A DNA stretch of 64,000 bases from Clostridium sp. UBA701 (GTDB lineage Bacteria > Bacillota > Clostridia > Clostridiales > Clostridiaceae): assembly GCA_002298125.1 (NCBI GenBank), contig DBMJ01000001.1, forward strand, positions 62,001 to 126,000, in the 5' to 3' direction. This document shows positions 52,299-60,720 of the stretch, one piece after another. The position numbers and the translations under genes were made by a program. Position 1 is the first letter of the stretch. Each line of letters starts with the position of its first letter. The notes beneath the pieces were generated by a model. The model saw only the letters and a list, made by a program, of their open reading frames with translations. It ran no database searches and had not been told where the DNA came from.

Positions 52299-53291
52299 TT
52301 AAAATATATCTTTTACAGAATCTCTTTCGATTAAACTGCTGTTAATAGTAATATTCTCATAGGGCTTACTAGGATTATTTATCCTTTTTAATAACAAGGA
52401 AACTGCTGTTTCACAAGAATATTCAATATTAAGATCCATAGTTGTAAGTGCAGGAATAGAAAGAGTGGACATCTCTGAATTACCACTTCCAATAACTGAA
52501 ATATCCTCTGGCACCTTTATACCTCTTTCATAGAGAAGCTTAATCAGCTTTATTGCTATAAAATCCCACTGGCATATAATTGCTGTGGGCTTTTCCTCAC
52601 AGCTTAACATTTCAAGTATTTTTCCATTGAAATTTTCTTCTACATCCATGAAGAAAGCCTCATTAATTGGTGTTTTATAATCCTCTAAGGCAGTAGTAAT
52701 GCCCATAAGCTTTTCCTTACTTTTAAAGCTTTTAATATTTCCTATAAAACCTATCTTTTTGTGTCCTCTCTTAATTAGATACTCACACTGTAAATAGCCT
52801 CCATTGCTAAAATTAAACCACACACTGTCATAGTCATAGCATGGGGCATATCCCGTATAAATCACTACATTTCTAATTTTTTGTCTTATAAATTCTACAT
52901 ATTTGTTTTCAAATTCTCCAATAAAAATAACCCCATCAAAGCTATGTCCCTTTGACAGCTTATAGGGAAGGTAGAGCTTTTCTTGATTTTCTTTGTCCAC
53001 AAATTCAACACTATATTCTGCACCTGTGCTTTGAATTGCCTTTTCGACACCCTGAACCTTATAGCTAAAATTGCTGTTGTCTTGAATATAGGGCTTTTGA
53101 TGCAGCACTAAGATATTTAAACTCTCATTGCTTTTTAACTTGTTATAGCCCATTTCCTTGGCCTTATCTATTATTCTCGTTCTTAACTCCTCGCTGACCC
53201 CAGTCTGCCCAGAGAGAGCCCTGCTTACAGAAATGGGTGAAATATCAAGTGCCTCAGCTATATTGGCAATGGTAATTTTACTATTTTTCAT
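52299..53291 (-). CDS. LacI-family transcriptional regulator
   Basis: Repressor of 330 residues; start at 53291 (MKNSKITIANIAEALD) with GAGGTG six bases upstream. N-terminal helix-turn-helix TIANIAEALDISPISVSRALSGQ and hinge ELRTRIIDKAKEMGYNKL, followed by the periplasmic-binding-protein-like ligand domain (GVIFIGEFENKYVE, KRGHKKIGFIGNIKSFKSKEKLMG, GIKVPEDISVIGSGNSEM). The ligand pocket should bind a small molecule, often a sugar. It heads an operon with a multidrug-type exporter and a methylase instead of sugar genes. Promoter and candidate operators lie just upstream, so autoregulation is likely. Confidence 0.93.
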   Translation of the reverse strand: MKNSKITIANIAEALDISPISVSRALSGQTGVSEELRTRIIDKAKEMGYNKLKSNESLNILVLHQKPYIQDNSNFSYKVQGVEKAIQSTGAEYSVEFVDKENQEKLYLPYKLSKGHSFDGVIFIGEFENKYVEFIRQKIRNVVIYTGYAPCYDYDSVWFNFSNGGYLQCEYLIKRGHKKIGFIGNIKSFKSKEKLMGITTALEDYKTPINEAFFMDVEENFNGKILEMLSCEEKPTAIICQWDFIAIKLIKLLYERGIKVPEDISVIGSGNSEMSTLSIPALTTMDLNIEYSCETAVSLLLKRINNPSKPYENITINSSLIERDSVKDIF

Positions 53292-53310
53292 TAATTTCAC
53301 CTCTATATAT

Positions 53311-53346
53311 AATGCCAAGCTTACAGCATAATTCAGTCTTGGCATT
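53311..53346. repeat. 9-bp inverted repeat in the lacI leader
   Basis: AATGCCAAG (53311-53319) and CTTGGCATT (53338-53346), 18 bases apart, between promoter and ribosome binding site. It can form a hairpin in the lacI mRNA but lacks a T tract, so it is not a normal terminator. Confidence 0.5.
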
Positions 53347-53366
53347 TTTATTAATATTATACTTAT

Positions 53367-53394
53367 ATTATACGTTATTAATATAATAATTCAA
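53367..53394 (-). promoter_or_regulatory. lacI promoter with embedded operator half
   Basis: Minus strand TTGAAT (53394-53389), 16-base spacer, perfect TATAAT (53372-53367). The plus strand within it reads ACGTTATTA (53372-53380), the same nine bases as at 53417-53425. Confidence 0.6.
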
Positions 53395-53413
53395 CGATAG
53401 ATTTTATATTTTT

Positions 53414-53423
53414 ATAACGTTAT
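53414..53423. promoter_or_regulatory. Candidate LacI-family operator
   Basis: Perfect 10-bp palindrome ATAACGTTAT with the central CG typical of LacI-family sites. Its right half plus three bases recurs in the promoter 45 bases away, which suggests two sites for the regulator. Confidence 0.5.
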
Positions 53424-53464
53424 TAGAATAAAACTACCCTTCGGTGATTTCGCTATACAATAAA

Positions 53465-53490
53465 AAACAGCCTACTGCTTCCAATAGGCT
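53465..53490 (-). terminator. Terminator after the 53500 glycosyltransferase gene
   Basis: Stem AGCCTA / TAGGCT with a ten-base interior; the minus strand then has six T. Confidence 0.65.
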
Positions 53491-53499
53491 TTATAAACA

Positions 53500-54732
53500 T
53501 TACTTATATATTTTATAAATGTTCTCTTCTATTTTCTCAAAGATATTGCTCCAAGAAAGCTCCTGAACTATTTTACTTATTCCAATAAATTGATTTTTCT
53601 TTTCATCAAGATTAACTAACTGCTCTAATATTGCTCTTTCAAGGCTTCCCTCATAATGTGGAAGCTCGCTTTCTTTAGGTTTATCAACCTTAAGCATAGA
53701 GGGCAACTTCACATAACTAATAATGCCGCTATCGTTTACCTCATCTCCAAGCCAGTTTTTAAGACCAGTAATTTCTGATGCAACTACAGATAACCCGCAG
53801 GCAAGAGCTTCTATTGTAACCAATGACAACCCTTCGTAAAAAGAAGGCATAATAAAAATGTCACATTCCCTAAATAAGTTTCCAAGCTCCTCATGAGGAA
53901 CCTCCCCCAGAAAGTGAATTCCATCTTCAGCCTTATTTACTTGCTTCATTATCTGCTCTTCTTCACCGCTGCCAGATCCTGCAATAATAAGCTCTACATC
54001 TTCATATTTCTTGCGAACTCTTTGAAAAACTTTAATAAGTGACATTGTTCCCTTTGCATAACTAAGCTTTCCTGCATAGATAAGCTTAATATTACCCTTT
54101 AAGCTTGCCTTATCCTTGGGGTAAAAAATATCAGAATCATACCCACCGCCAATTGTAATTACCTTATCTTCGCATATATTAAAGCTTTGGATTATTTTCT
54201 CTCTTTGAAGATCATTTAATGCAAAGGCAGCATCAATATTCTTACAGCCATCCACTGCATACTCTCTAAATTTTTCAGTAAGCTCCAGCTGTCTCAAATC
54301 CGTACCATGGCATATGGTCATTACAGGTATGTTAGGTGCCATGTTTCTAATAAGTGAGGTTAACAGCCATAGATGATGAGTAATAATAATATCTGGCTTA
54401 AATTCTTTAAGTGCAAGTTCAATTTTCTCCTTAAAGGCGTTTTCCCATAAAATAAACATTTCCTCATTCATATCACTGTACCTAGTACTCTTGTAAGGCA
54501 TTACATCACTCATACCTACAATGGGAAAGGGTAGATTTTCAGTATTAAAAACTACAGGGTAAAAGATGATATCTGCACAATCTTTAAATTCAACCTCTTC
54601 ATTTTCCATTGATATTCCTGCGATTACAGCCTGCTTATGTCCCCTTTTATGGGCCTCTTTTGCAATAGCCTGAAGGTATGTGCCACTTCCAGTTTTACCT
54701 GGATATTGAGCCATAGCCTGTAGTATCTTCAT
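53500..54732 (-). CDS. Family 4 glycosyltransferase outside the polysaccharide operon
   Basis: GT-B glycosyltransferase of 410 residues with AGGAGGGG before the ATG. N-terminal domain with QYPGKTGSGTYLQAIAKEAHKRGH and HHLWLLTSLIRN, CHGTDLRQLELT. C-terminal domain with IYAGKLSYAKGTMSLIKVF, ELIIAGSGSGEEE, HFLGEVPHEELGNLF and the donor E-x7-E region PSFYEGLSLVTIEALACGL. Reading with the two genes upstream (Eis-like acetyltransferase, XRE-TPR regulator), it may belong to a short stress or envelope operon. Acceptor unknown. Confidence 0.88.
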   Translation of the reverse strand: MKILQAMAQYPGKTGSGTYLQAIAKEAHKRGHKQAVIAGISMENEEVEFKDCADIIFYPVVFNTENLPFPIVGMSDVMPYKSTRYSDMNEEMFILWENAFKEKIELALKEFKPDIIITHHLWLLTSLIRNMAPNIPVMTICHGTDLRQLELTEKFREYAVDGCKNIDAAFALNDLQREKIIQSFNICEDKVITIGGGYDSDIFYPKDKASLKGNIKLIYAGKLSYAKGTMSLIKVFQRVRKKYEDVELIIAGSGSGEEEQIMKQVNKAEDGIHFLGEVPHEELGNLFRECDIFIMPSFYEGLSLVTIEALACGLSVVASEITGLKNWLGDEVNDSGIISYVKLPSMLKVDKPKESELPHYEGSLERAILEQLVNLDEKKNQFIGISKIVQELSWSNIFEKIEENIYKIYK

Positions 54733-54768
54733 ATCCTTACCCCTCCTTTGTTCACTTTAGCTATTATT

Positions 54769-56025
54769 CTAGAACACAGTTAAGCAAACAGGTTTTTCAT
54801 CAGTAGCAAAAATATTATTTATTTTATCTACTAGCTCCTCTCTTGAGATAGAGGCCCTGCCGTATTTATACAGCGCCTTAAAGGAAACAGCACAGGTTAT
54901 TAAGGATGAGAAATCTGCAATATCCATTGCCACTTCCACATCAAACTCCTCTTCCTTACTAAATGCAGGGTATCCATCCTTAAAGTTAATTATAAAGCTG
55001 CCATTGTTCTCTTCTATAAAGCTATCACTTATAGTAAGCTTTAATTTACAGTTTTCATTATTAAAGTTATGCTCTCTTAACTGCACAAACAGCTCCTTTA
55101 TATCAGTTACACGATACATTATGCCAGTTCCCTGCAAGCTGCATTGATGGTACACTGGAACAAACATATTTAACGACCCATCAGTGGGATTGTCTAATAA
55201 AAATCTAAAGTCTTCATCTTGAATATTAAAAATAATGTTAGAAATTTGGTCATCCTCACTGTTTAAAAAGGTCAATAATTCACTTAAGCTCTCAGTATTT
55301 TCAAACACCAGCTCCTTAATAACCATATCATTTATAAGAGAGCTTTTTTCCTCATAAGGCTTAAATTCAAAAATAATATAACCTTGAATTCTATCATTTT
55401 CTTCATAGGCAGCTATTCTGAATTTAGGACTATTTATATATGCCAAGAATTCTTTTTTATATCGTTCTAATAAACCATTAGTTTTTTCATATACCCTATT
55501 ATAGCATTCAGTAAGCCTATGAAGCCTTTCTTCATTTACAAATACAATATGGTCCTTTGAGTTTCCCTTAGGGAGATTACTTGGCTTAACCTTATACTGG
55601 TTCATGCTTGTTCCAAAGCCAAAACCCATATTTTTATAAAAATCAGTTCTAAATGGATACAGCATCACCATAGGCGCACCTTCACTTTTAAAATGCTCAA
55701 TAAAATCCTTAACTATAGCTTTAGCTATCTTCTCTTTTTTGTGTAAAAAGTGTACTGCAACAAGCCCCACTCCACCAGCCTTTATTTTTGTGGATAGAAG
55801 GTTCATGTTGAAATTATGGTATCTCATTCCCCCCAACAGCTCTTCACCACGAAATGCACCATAGAATTTTACATTAGGACTTTCCTCTTGAGTTTTCATG
55901 GCGTTATTAATAAGATTATCCTTCTGCTCCTTTGTATCAATCCCAAAACCCGGATAAGCATTGACCACTATGTCACCGAATTCACAAAATTCCTCTTTAG
56001 TTGATAATTTTTTAATCAAATACAT
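54769..56025 (-). CDS. Eis-like N-acetyltransferase (GNAT-GNAT-SCP2 layout)
   Basis: 418 residues, the length of Eis enzymes. The N-terminal GNAT domain has KAGGVGLVAVHFLHKKEKIAKA (acetyl-CoA loop) and the following FRTDFYKNMGFGFG, in which Tyr acts as acid in Eis. A second, degenerate GNAT domain (about 165-300) and a C-terminal SCP2-like domain (about 305-418) follow. The chain ends in a C-terminal Phe (CLTVF), as in Eis, where the free carboxylate is the base. Eis acetylates aminoglycosides and other amines. The gene lies between a TPR regulator and a glycosyltransferase. The natural substrate is unknown. Confidence 0.85.
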   Translation of the reverse strand: MYLIKKLSTKEEFCEFGDIVVNAYPGFGIDTKEQKDNLINNAMKTQEESPNVKFYGAFRGEELLGGMRYHNFNMNLLSTKIKAGGVGLVAVHFLHKKEKIAKAIVKDFIEHFKSEGAPMVMLYPFRTDFYKNMGFGFGTSMNQYKVKPSNLPKGNSKDHIVFVNEERLHRLTECYNRVYEKTNGLLERYKKEFLAYINSPKFRIAAYEENDRIQGYIIFEFKPYEEKSSLINDMVIKELVFENTESLSELLTFLNSEDDQISNIIFNIQDEDFRFLLDNPTDGSLNMFVPVYHQCSLQGTGIMYRVTDIKELFVQLREHNFNNENCKLKLTISDSFIEENNGSFIINFKDGYPAFSKEEEFDVEVAMDIADFSSLITCAVSFKALYKYGRASISREELVDKINNIFATDEKPVCLTVF

Positions 56026-56045
56026 AGTCCCACCCCTTTTATTAC

Positions 56046-57386
56046 TTATAAATGTTTTAGTTCTGTTGCTTTCTTTAGACTTGAATAGGCCTCTTCATAG
56101 TTTCCTAAGGAAGAATAGACCTCACTTAAGGCTTCATAAGCAGAGCTTATTTCCTTGTAAGCATAGTCTGCAAAACCCTTGTATTCTATACTTGTAAAAG
56201 GCATCATCCCCTCAATAGCCTCTTCTATACATGCTATCCCTTCTTTGTACTTCTCCTTCTTACTATAGATTAGTCCCTTTAAAACCAATGAATTTAATAA
56301 GTATATACAATCCAGCTTATAGTCAATTTTCTCTTCATGGTTAATTTTCATAAGCTCCTTTATAGCCTCATCATAATTTCCAAGTAAGTATTTGGCTCGA
56401 GCAAGTTCCAGATAGTAATAAAATGCTCTTTCATGAGTGTTTTCTTCATAACCCTTAAGATATTCTAAGGCTTTTACCGGCTCCTTTCTCATATTTTCGT
56501 ACATGGCATAGTTTTGAAATATTCTTGCAAGTATATATTTGTTACCAGTAAATTCCGCATATTTTCTGGCAATATCCATGTTTTCAGTAAACCTTTCAAA
56601 ATTGTTCTGCAGTAAATAGGTAATTGCAATATTTCTATATAGTACATCTGCTAGATAATAGATATTGTTTTCTTTGGAAAGTGTAATTCCCTTTTCGCAA
56701 AGTGCAATTGTACTTTTAAAATCTCCATAAGCAAGAGTTATTGGGATCTCCCGAGCCAGCATTTCTATTTCTAAAAACACATCTCTGCTGCTAGACTTAG
56801 AGTATAGCTCATAGGCATCCTTTAAAATGTCTTTACATTCTGTATAGCTATGGTTGTATACTGGCCTTCTTAAAAATAGGAGTCTAGTTCTTGCTGCCTC
56901 AACATAAAGAGTATTTTCTATATATATTTTTATACAACAATTTAACAGCTCTTCCCCTTGATTAAAATCATTGGTTCCTATATGGCAAATGGCTAACCTG
57001 TATAAAATGTCGCCATATACTTTACTTTTTTCATTGTACTTATATAATGCTAACAGCTCCTTTAAGACGCTAAGCCCATGACCATAATCCTTATTCTTTA
57101 TTAATTCATCGGCTTTATTCAAAGCTTCCAAAATTACCTCCATGGGAAAATAGCCTTCTCCTTTAATAATCACCTTACCAATTTCAGTTTCATCTTCTAA
57201 GAAATAAGCTGCTGATTTATTCAGTTTAGCTGCTAGATATTGTAAATTTTTCATAGAAGGATTTGCTGTGCCATTTTCTATACGACTTAACATACTTTTA
57301 GTCATTTCAGGCTCCGCTAATTCACTTTGAGTTAATTTCAAGCCTTTTCTTAACTCCTTAATCTTTTTCCCGATTTCATTATTCAT
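56046..57386 (-). CDS. XRE helix-turn-helix regulator with TPR repeats
   Basis: 446 residues. DNA-binding domain at about 5-65: IGKKIKELRKGLKLTQSELA, TKSMLSRIENG and PSMKNLQYLAAKL. Residues about 75-446 are a long array of helical TPR-like repeats (for example YGDILYRLAICHIGTNDF, YKEGIACIEEAIEG, SLGNYEEAYSSLKKATEL). This architecture is that of RRNPP-type regulators, which often bind a secreted peptide. No small peptide gene is evident next to it. GGGGAG precedes the ATG. It is the first gene of a three-gene unit with the Eis-like enzyme 20 bases downstream. Confidence 0.88.
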   Translation of the reverse strand: MNNEIGKKIKELRKGLKLTQSELAEPEMTKSMLSRIENGTANPSMKNLQYLAAKLNKSAAYFLEDETEIGKVIIKGEGYFPMEVILEALNKADELIKNKDYGHGLSVLKELLALYKYNEKSKVYGDILYRLAICHIGTNDFNQGEELLNCCIKIYIENTLYVEAARTRLLFLRRPVYNHSYTECKDILKDAYELYSKSSSRDVFLEIEMLAREIPITLAYGDFKSTIALCEKGITLSKENNIYYLADVLYRNIAITYLLQNNFERFTENMDIARKYAEFTGNKYILARIFQNYAMYENMRKEPVKALEYLKGYEENTHERAFYYYLELARAKYLLGNYDEAIKELMKINHEEKIDYKLDCIYLLNSLVLKGLIYSKKEKYKEGIACIEEAIEGMMPFTSIEYKGFADYAYKEISSAYEALSEVYSSLGNYEEAYSSLKKATELKHL

Positions 57387-57432
57387 AACCTTCTTCTCCC
57401 CTATAAGAATTAATAGGTTTTAATGTTCACTA

Positions 57433-57468
57433 TAGTATAATACTACTCAACTTTTAACTATTTTGCAA
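57433..57468 (-). promoter_or_regulatory. Promoter and palindrome upstream of the XRE-TPR gene
   Basis: Minus strand TTGCAA (57468-57463), 17-base spacer, TAGTAT (57445-57440). The -10 box is one half of TAGTAT-A-ATACTA (57433-57445), a palindrome that could be the regulator's own operator. Confidence 0.45.
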
Positions 57469-57559
57469 GATTATATTTACATATAATGCAGAATTGATAA
57501 ATTATACTGTTATTGTTTTTTGTTAGTTGAATTATATTAACTATTTTTCAATAAAAGTA

Positions 57560-57589
57560 TTGACATGTTTAATTAATTTAAACTATAAT
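57560..57589 (+). promoter_or_regulatory. Strong promoter of the M18 aminopeptidase pseudogene
   Basis: Perfect TTGACA (57560-57565), 18-base spacer, perfect TATAAT (57584-57589). The best consensus promoter in the window, although it now drives only a gene remnant. Confidence 0.75.
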
Positions 57590-57629
57590 AAAGGTGTAAA
57601 ATACAATATTTAGGTGGTGTAAAATTATT

Positions 57630-57946
57630 ATGGATAATTTACAAAGAAAAAATCAATTAATTTTGGATCTAGTTTCTGATAGTTGTTTAGAGAAAGTCAA
57701 TTTGTTTTGTGATGAATACAAAGACTTTATCAATAAATCAAAAACAGAGAGAGAAGCTGCGGAAATCATCATAAGCATAGCAAAGAAAAATGGTTTTAAA
57801 GACTTGAGTGAAATTGTAAAAAAAAATCTAAATTAGCTCCTGGCGATAAGGTTTACGCAGTTAATAATATTATATGGCAGACTACTGAACTTGGAAAGGT
57901 AAATCAAGGCGGTGGTGGTACCATATCATACATTATAAAAAACTAG
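57630..57946 (+). pseudogene. Remnant of an M18 aminopeptidase (deleted core, frameshift)
   Basis: An intact frame of 68 codons (57630-57836) matches the N-terminus of M18 zinc aminopeptidases (KSKTEREAAEIIISIAKKNGFKDLSEI). It is broken at a run of nine A (57818-57826); one more A would join it to the next frame, which continues KLAPGDKVYAVNN, the expected next family segment. This then jumps directly to IIWQTTELGKVNQGGGGTIS, a motif from the far C-terminus of M18 enzymes, and stops at 57944-57946. Some 300 residues with all zinc ligands are missing. So there was an internal deletion, apparently in frame, plus a one-base slip. Promoter, ribosome binding site and terminator are intact. It is not expected to have peptidase activity. 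Confidence 0.82.
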
Positions 57947-57972
57947 TATAGGTGCTTTGCCCTATACTAGTT
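57941..57972. terminator. Bidirectional terminator pseudogene / lplA
   Basis: Perfect 12-bp stem AACTAGTATAGG / CCTATACTAGTT with an eight-base loop, T-rich on both sides (six T on the minus strand). Confidence 0.9.
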
Positions 57973-57995
57973 TTGCCTTTATAGCTATATAAACT

Positions 57996-58931
57996 CTATT
58001 TTAATGTACATGAAAAACTACTTTCTTCAATTATCTCTATTACCTTTTCTCTAGAAAACATTTCATTTATCAATTTGCTTTCTATTTCAGTAAAATCCAA
58101 TTTTATTATAGTATCTGAAAATATCTTTACAGCTACTATAATTCCAGCCTCAATATTCAAATGAATTTCAGCATTGCCACTGCCTAGCCGCTCTTCTAAA
58201 ACCATATCAAACCTGGGGCTTTCACCAAAATTCCATAATCCATCTTTATATTTTTCATAGAATATTGGTGAATAGTTCTGCTTATTGTATTCTAGTATGG
58301 AATCTGCTTTTCCATATATATTTTCAAAGGAATCCACTAAAGCACTAGTTAATTTTTCTACGGTTATTGAATTGTTTTCTTCAACTAAATTAATTACTCT
58401 ACTCTTCACGGACTTTATACCTTTTGATTGTAATTTAATCTCTGAAGGGTTCAACACCTTTTCTAGTAATTTTATATTCACATCAATCATTAAGGTTCCA
58501 TGATGAAAGTATTTCCCATCTTCACTATAAAAAGCATGTCCTGAAAATTTACGTCCATTTAAAAGTAAATCATTTCTGCCTGAAAATTCAACCTTCAAGC
58601 CAAAGCTCTCAATAGCTTTCTTTATAACCCTTAATTGTTTATCTAAGTCAATATTTTTCTCCTTAGTAATAAAGGTAAAATTTAAATTCCCTAAATCATG
58701 AAAAACAGTTCCTCCACCTGATATTCGTCTAACCAAAAAAACATCATTTTCCTTCATGTATTCTAGATTACATTCAGAATATGGATTTTGATTTCGGCCA
58801 ATGACAACAGTTCTTTCATTTTGCCAAAGGTATAGAATAGTTTCTTCATCACTAATATTTCTTAGTAGCTCTTCTTCTAAAGCTAAATTATAATAAGGAT
58901 TAACTTCCCTAGATATTATTATTCTATTCAT
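57996..58931 (-). CDS. lplA: Lipoate-protein ligase A
   Basis: Activates lipoate with ATP and attaches it to the lysine of lipoyl domains; 311 residues. N-terminal catalytic domain with PYYNLALEEELL, LWQNERTVVIGRNQNPYSECN, the RRISGGGTVFHDLGNLNFTF signature region (RRxSGGGTVFHDLGN) and the conserved GRKFSGHAFY Lys. C-terminal accessory domain about 235-311. It overlaps the dihydrolipoyl dehydrogenase gene by eight bases, so both are made together; the lipoyl domain of that protein is an obvious target. Confidence 0.95.
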   Translation of the reverse strand: MNRIIISREVNPYYNLALEEELLRNISDEETILYLWQNERTVVIGRNQNPYSECNLEYMKENDVFLVRRISGGGTVFHDLGNLNFTFITKEKNIDLDKQLRVIKKAIESFGLKVEFSGRNDLLLNGRKFSGHAFYSEDGKYFHHGTLMIDVNIKLLEKVLNPSEIKLQSKGIKSVKSRVINLVEENNSITVEKLTSALVDSFENIYGKADSILEYNKQNYSPIFYEKYKDGLWNFGESPRFDMVLEERLGSGNAEIHLNIEAGIIVAVKIFSDTIIKLDFTEIESKLINEMFSREKVIEIIEESSFSCTLK

Positions 58932-60618
58932 GATAGTGTAATGCTCCTAAGGAAAGTCCTAATACAGATTCGTGAATAACCTCGCCTGTAGTAGGATGAG
59001 CAAATATAGTATCTATAATTTTCTCTTCACTAATATTATTTTTTATTATCAAGGTTAATGTACTGATTAAAGATGAAGCATCTGCTCCAATTATAGATGC
59101 CCCGATGATTCTATTTCCATCTAAGTCCTTAATAATTTTAATAAACCCTTTTTCAGCTCCCATAGTTAATGCCTTACCGTTTGCACAGAAGGGGAACTTG
59201 CTTATTTTTATATTTATTTTTTTAGCTGCACACTGAGCTTCTGAAGCTCCAACAGAAGCAATTTCAGGAGCTGTAAAAATAACATTTGGCACACAGTCAT
59301 ATTCCATTTCTTTTTTATTGCCTAAAATATTATCTACTGCTACCATCCCTTGATGGGAGGCTACATGAGCTAGTTGAATAACATTATTCACATCACCAAC
59401 GGCATATATTCCCTCAACATTTGTTTCTAAGCAACTATTAACCTTTATTCCTTTTCCATTTGCATTTAGTTCTATACCAGCCTTGTCTAAGCCAAGCTCT
59501 CCAATATTAGGCTCTCTGCCAATGGCTACTAGCACATTTTCTGATATTAGATATTTTTCTTTTTCATTATTCTTAAAAATAACTATTGCTTCTCCTAATT
59601 CGGATTTTTCAATTTTTGTCACATTTGAACTGGTATAAATATTTATTCCCTTCTCCACAGCTATTCTCTTTATTTCTTCTGAAATATCTGAATCTACCAT
59701 GGTAAGTAGTCTATCCGCATACTCAACAACATTTACTGCCACTCCAAAGTTGGCATACACAAATGCAAACTCCATACCAATAACTCCACCACCTATTATG
59801 GTAATGGATTTGGGCAGCTTTTTATTACTGAGTGCTGTGGTGCTATTTAACACAAAGGGCAGCTCTATTCCTGGAATGTTTATTTTACATATCTTTGAGC
59901 CTGTAGCAACTATAGTGTTTTTAGCCTTGATAGTATATTCATCTTTTCCCTTTTTAACAATCACTGTTTTATTATCTATAAAGGCTGCCTCTCCCTTAAT
60001 TAATCTAATATCATTTTTTTGCAACAGATAATCTATTCCTTCAACTAAGCTCTCTTTAATCTTATCTTTCCTATCTATAACCTTTCCCACGTTAAGCTTT
60101 ACTTCTTTTGCTTCAAAGCCGTATTCTTCTCCATTAATTACATCATTATAAACCTCTGAAGACCTCACTAAAGCTTTAGTAGGGATACAGCCTACATTCA
60201 AGCATGTTCCGCCAAGCCTTTCACTCTCAACTATCACTGTCTTTAAGCCATTTTTAGCAGCATATATAGCCGAAACATATCCACCAGGACCAGCACCTAT
60301 TACTAATAACTCTGCTTCTAGTTCTTCCTTTTTACCCTTTAACATATTGGCAAAATAATCAACCTTTTGCTTTGGATTTTCCTTTTCCTCTCCACTTGCC
60401 ACAAATAAAGTATCCCCTACCTTCACTTCCTCTCCCTCTTCTACCACGATTTTTTCAATAGTATAACTTCTTTTTGCTTTATATGGTGAATTTCCTTTAT
60501 TAGTTTCTAATTGAAGTAATATATCATTCGTTTTAATTATATCTCCGACCTTTACATTGATTTTCCCTATTCTTGCTGACTTGCTCTTACCAGTTAAACT
60601 ATCCAGTTTTATATCCAT
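58924..60618 (-). CDS. lpdA: Dihydrolipoyl dehydrogenase with N-terminal lipoyl domain
   Basis: FAD/NAD-dependent E3 enzyme of 564 residues that reoxidises dihydrolipoyl groups. Residues 1-76 are a lipoyl domain with the candidate Lys in LQLETNKGNSP. After a short linker the E3 core begins at about 100: FAD site LLVIGAGPGGYVSAIYAA, redox Cys pair GGTCLNVGCIPTKAL, NAD site TIIGGGVIGMEFAF, FAD site YAVGDVNNVIQLAHVA and the catalytic His-Glu in HPTTGEVIHE. No E1/E2 or glycine cleavage gene is near. AAGGAG precedes the ATG. It could serve glycine cleavage, acetoin or oxoacid dehydrogenases. Confidence 0.94.
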   Translation of the reverse strand: MDIKLDSLTGKSKSARIGKINVKVGDIIKTNDILLQLETNKGNSPYKAKRSYTIEKIVVEEGEEVKVGDTLFVASGEEKENPKQKVDYFANMLKGKKEELEAELLVIGAGPGGYVSAIYAAKNGLKTVIVESERLGGTCLNVGCIPTKALVRSSEVYNDVINGEEYGFEAKEVKLNVGKVIDRKDKIKESLVEGIDYLLQKNDIRLIKGEAAFIDNKTVIVKKGKDEYTIKAKNTIVATGSKICKINIPGIELPFVLNSTTALSNKKLPKSITIIGGGVIGMEFAFVYANFGVAVNVVEYADRLLTMVDSDISEEIKRIAVEKGINIYTSSNVTKIEKSELGEAIVIFKNNEKEKYLISENVLVAIGREPNIGELGLDKAGIELNANGKGIKVNSCLETNVEGIYAVGDVNNVIQLAHVASHQGMVAVDNILGNKKEMEYDCVPNVIFTAPEIASVGASEAQCAAKKINIKISKFPFCANGKALTMGAEKGFIKIIKDLDGNRIIGASIIGADASSLISTLTLIIKNNISEEKIIDTIFAHPTTGEVIHESVLGLSLGALHYHE

Positions 60619-60641
60619 TTCACTGTCTCCTTATCAATATG

Positions 60642-60668
60642 CTTATAGACCCTTTTAAAATACGTCAA
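60642..60668 (-). promoter_or_regulatory. Possible promoter of lpdA-lplA
   Basis: Minus strand TTGACG (60668-60663), 15-base spacer, TATAAG (60647-60642). The spacer is short. Confidence 0.35.
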
Positions 60669-60672
60669 TTTT

Positions 60673-60698
60673 AAACCCTGTGCATAAGCCCAGGGTTT
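60673..60698 (-). terminator. Terminator-like hairpin after the AhpD-like gene
   Basis: 8-bp stem AAACCCTG / CAGGGTTT with a ten-base loop; the T tract is short and interrupted. Confidence 0.55.
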
Positions 60699-60720
60699 CA
60701 TTTATTATTATGAATATTTA

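Noticed and set aside
57630..57836. Free-standing 68-residue gene
   Set aside because: Its sequence and the next frame match the start and end of M18 aminopeptidases, so it is treated as part of a pseudogene.
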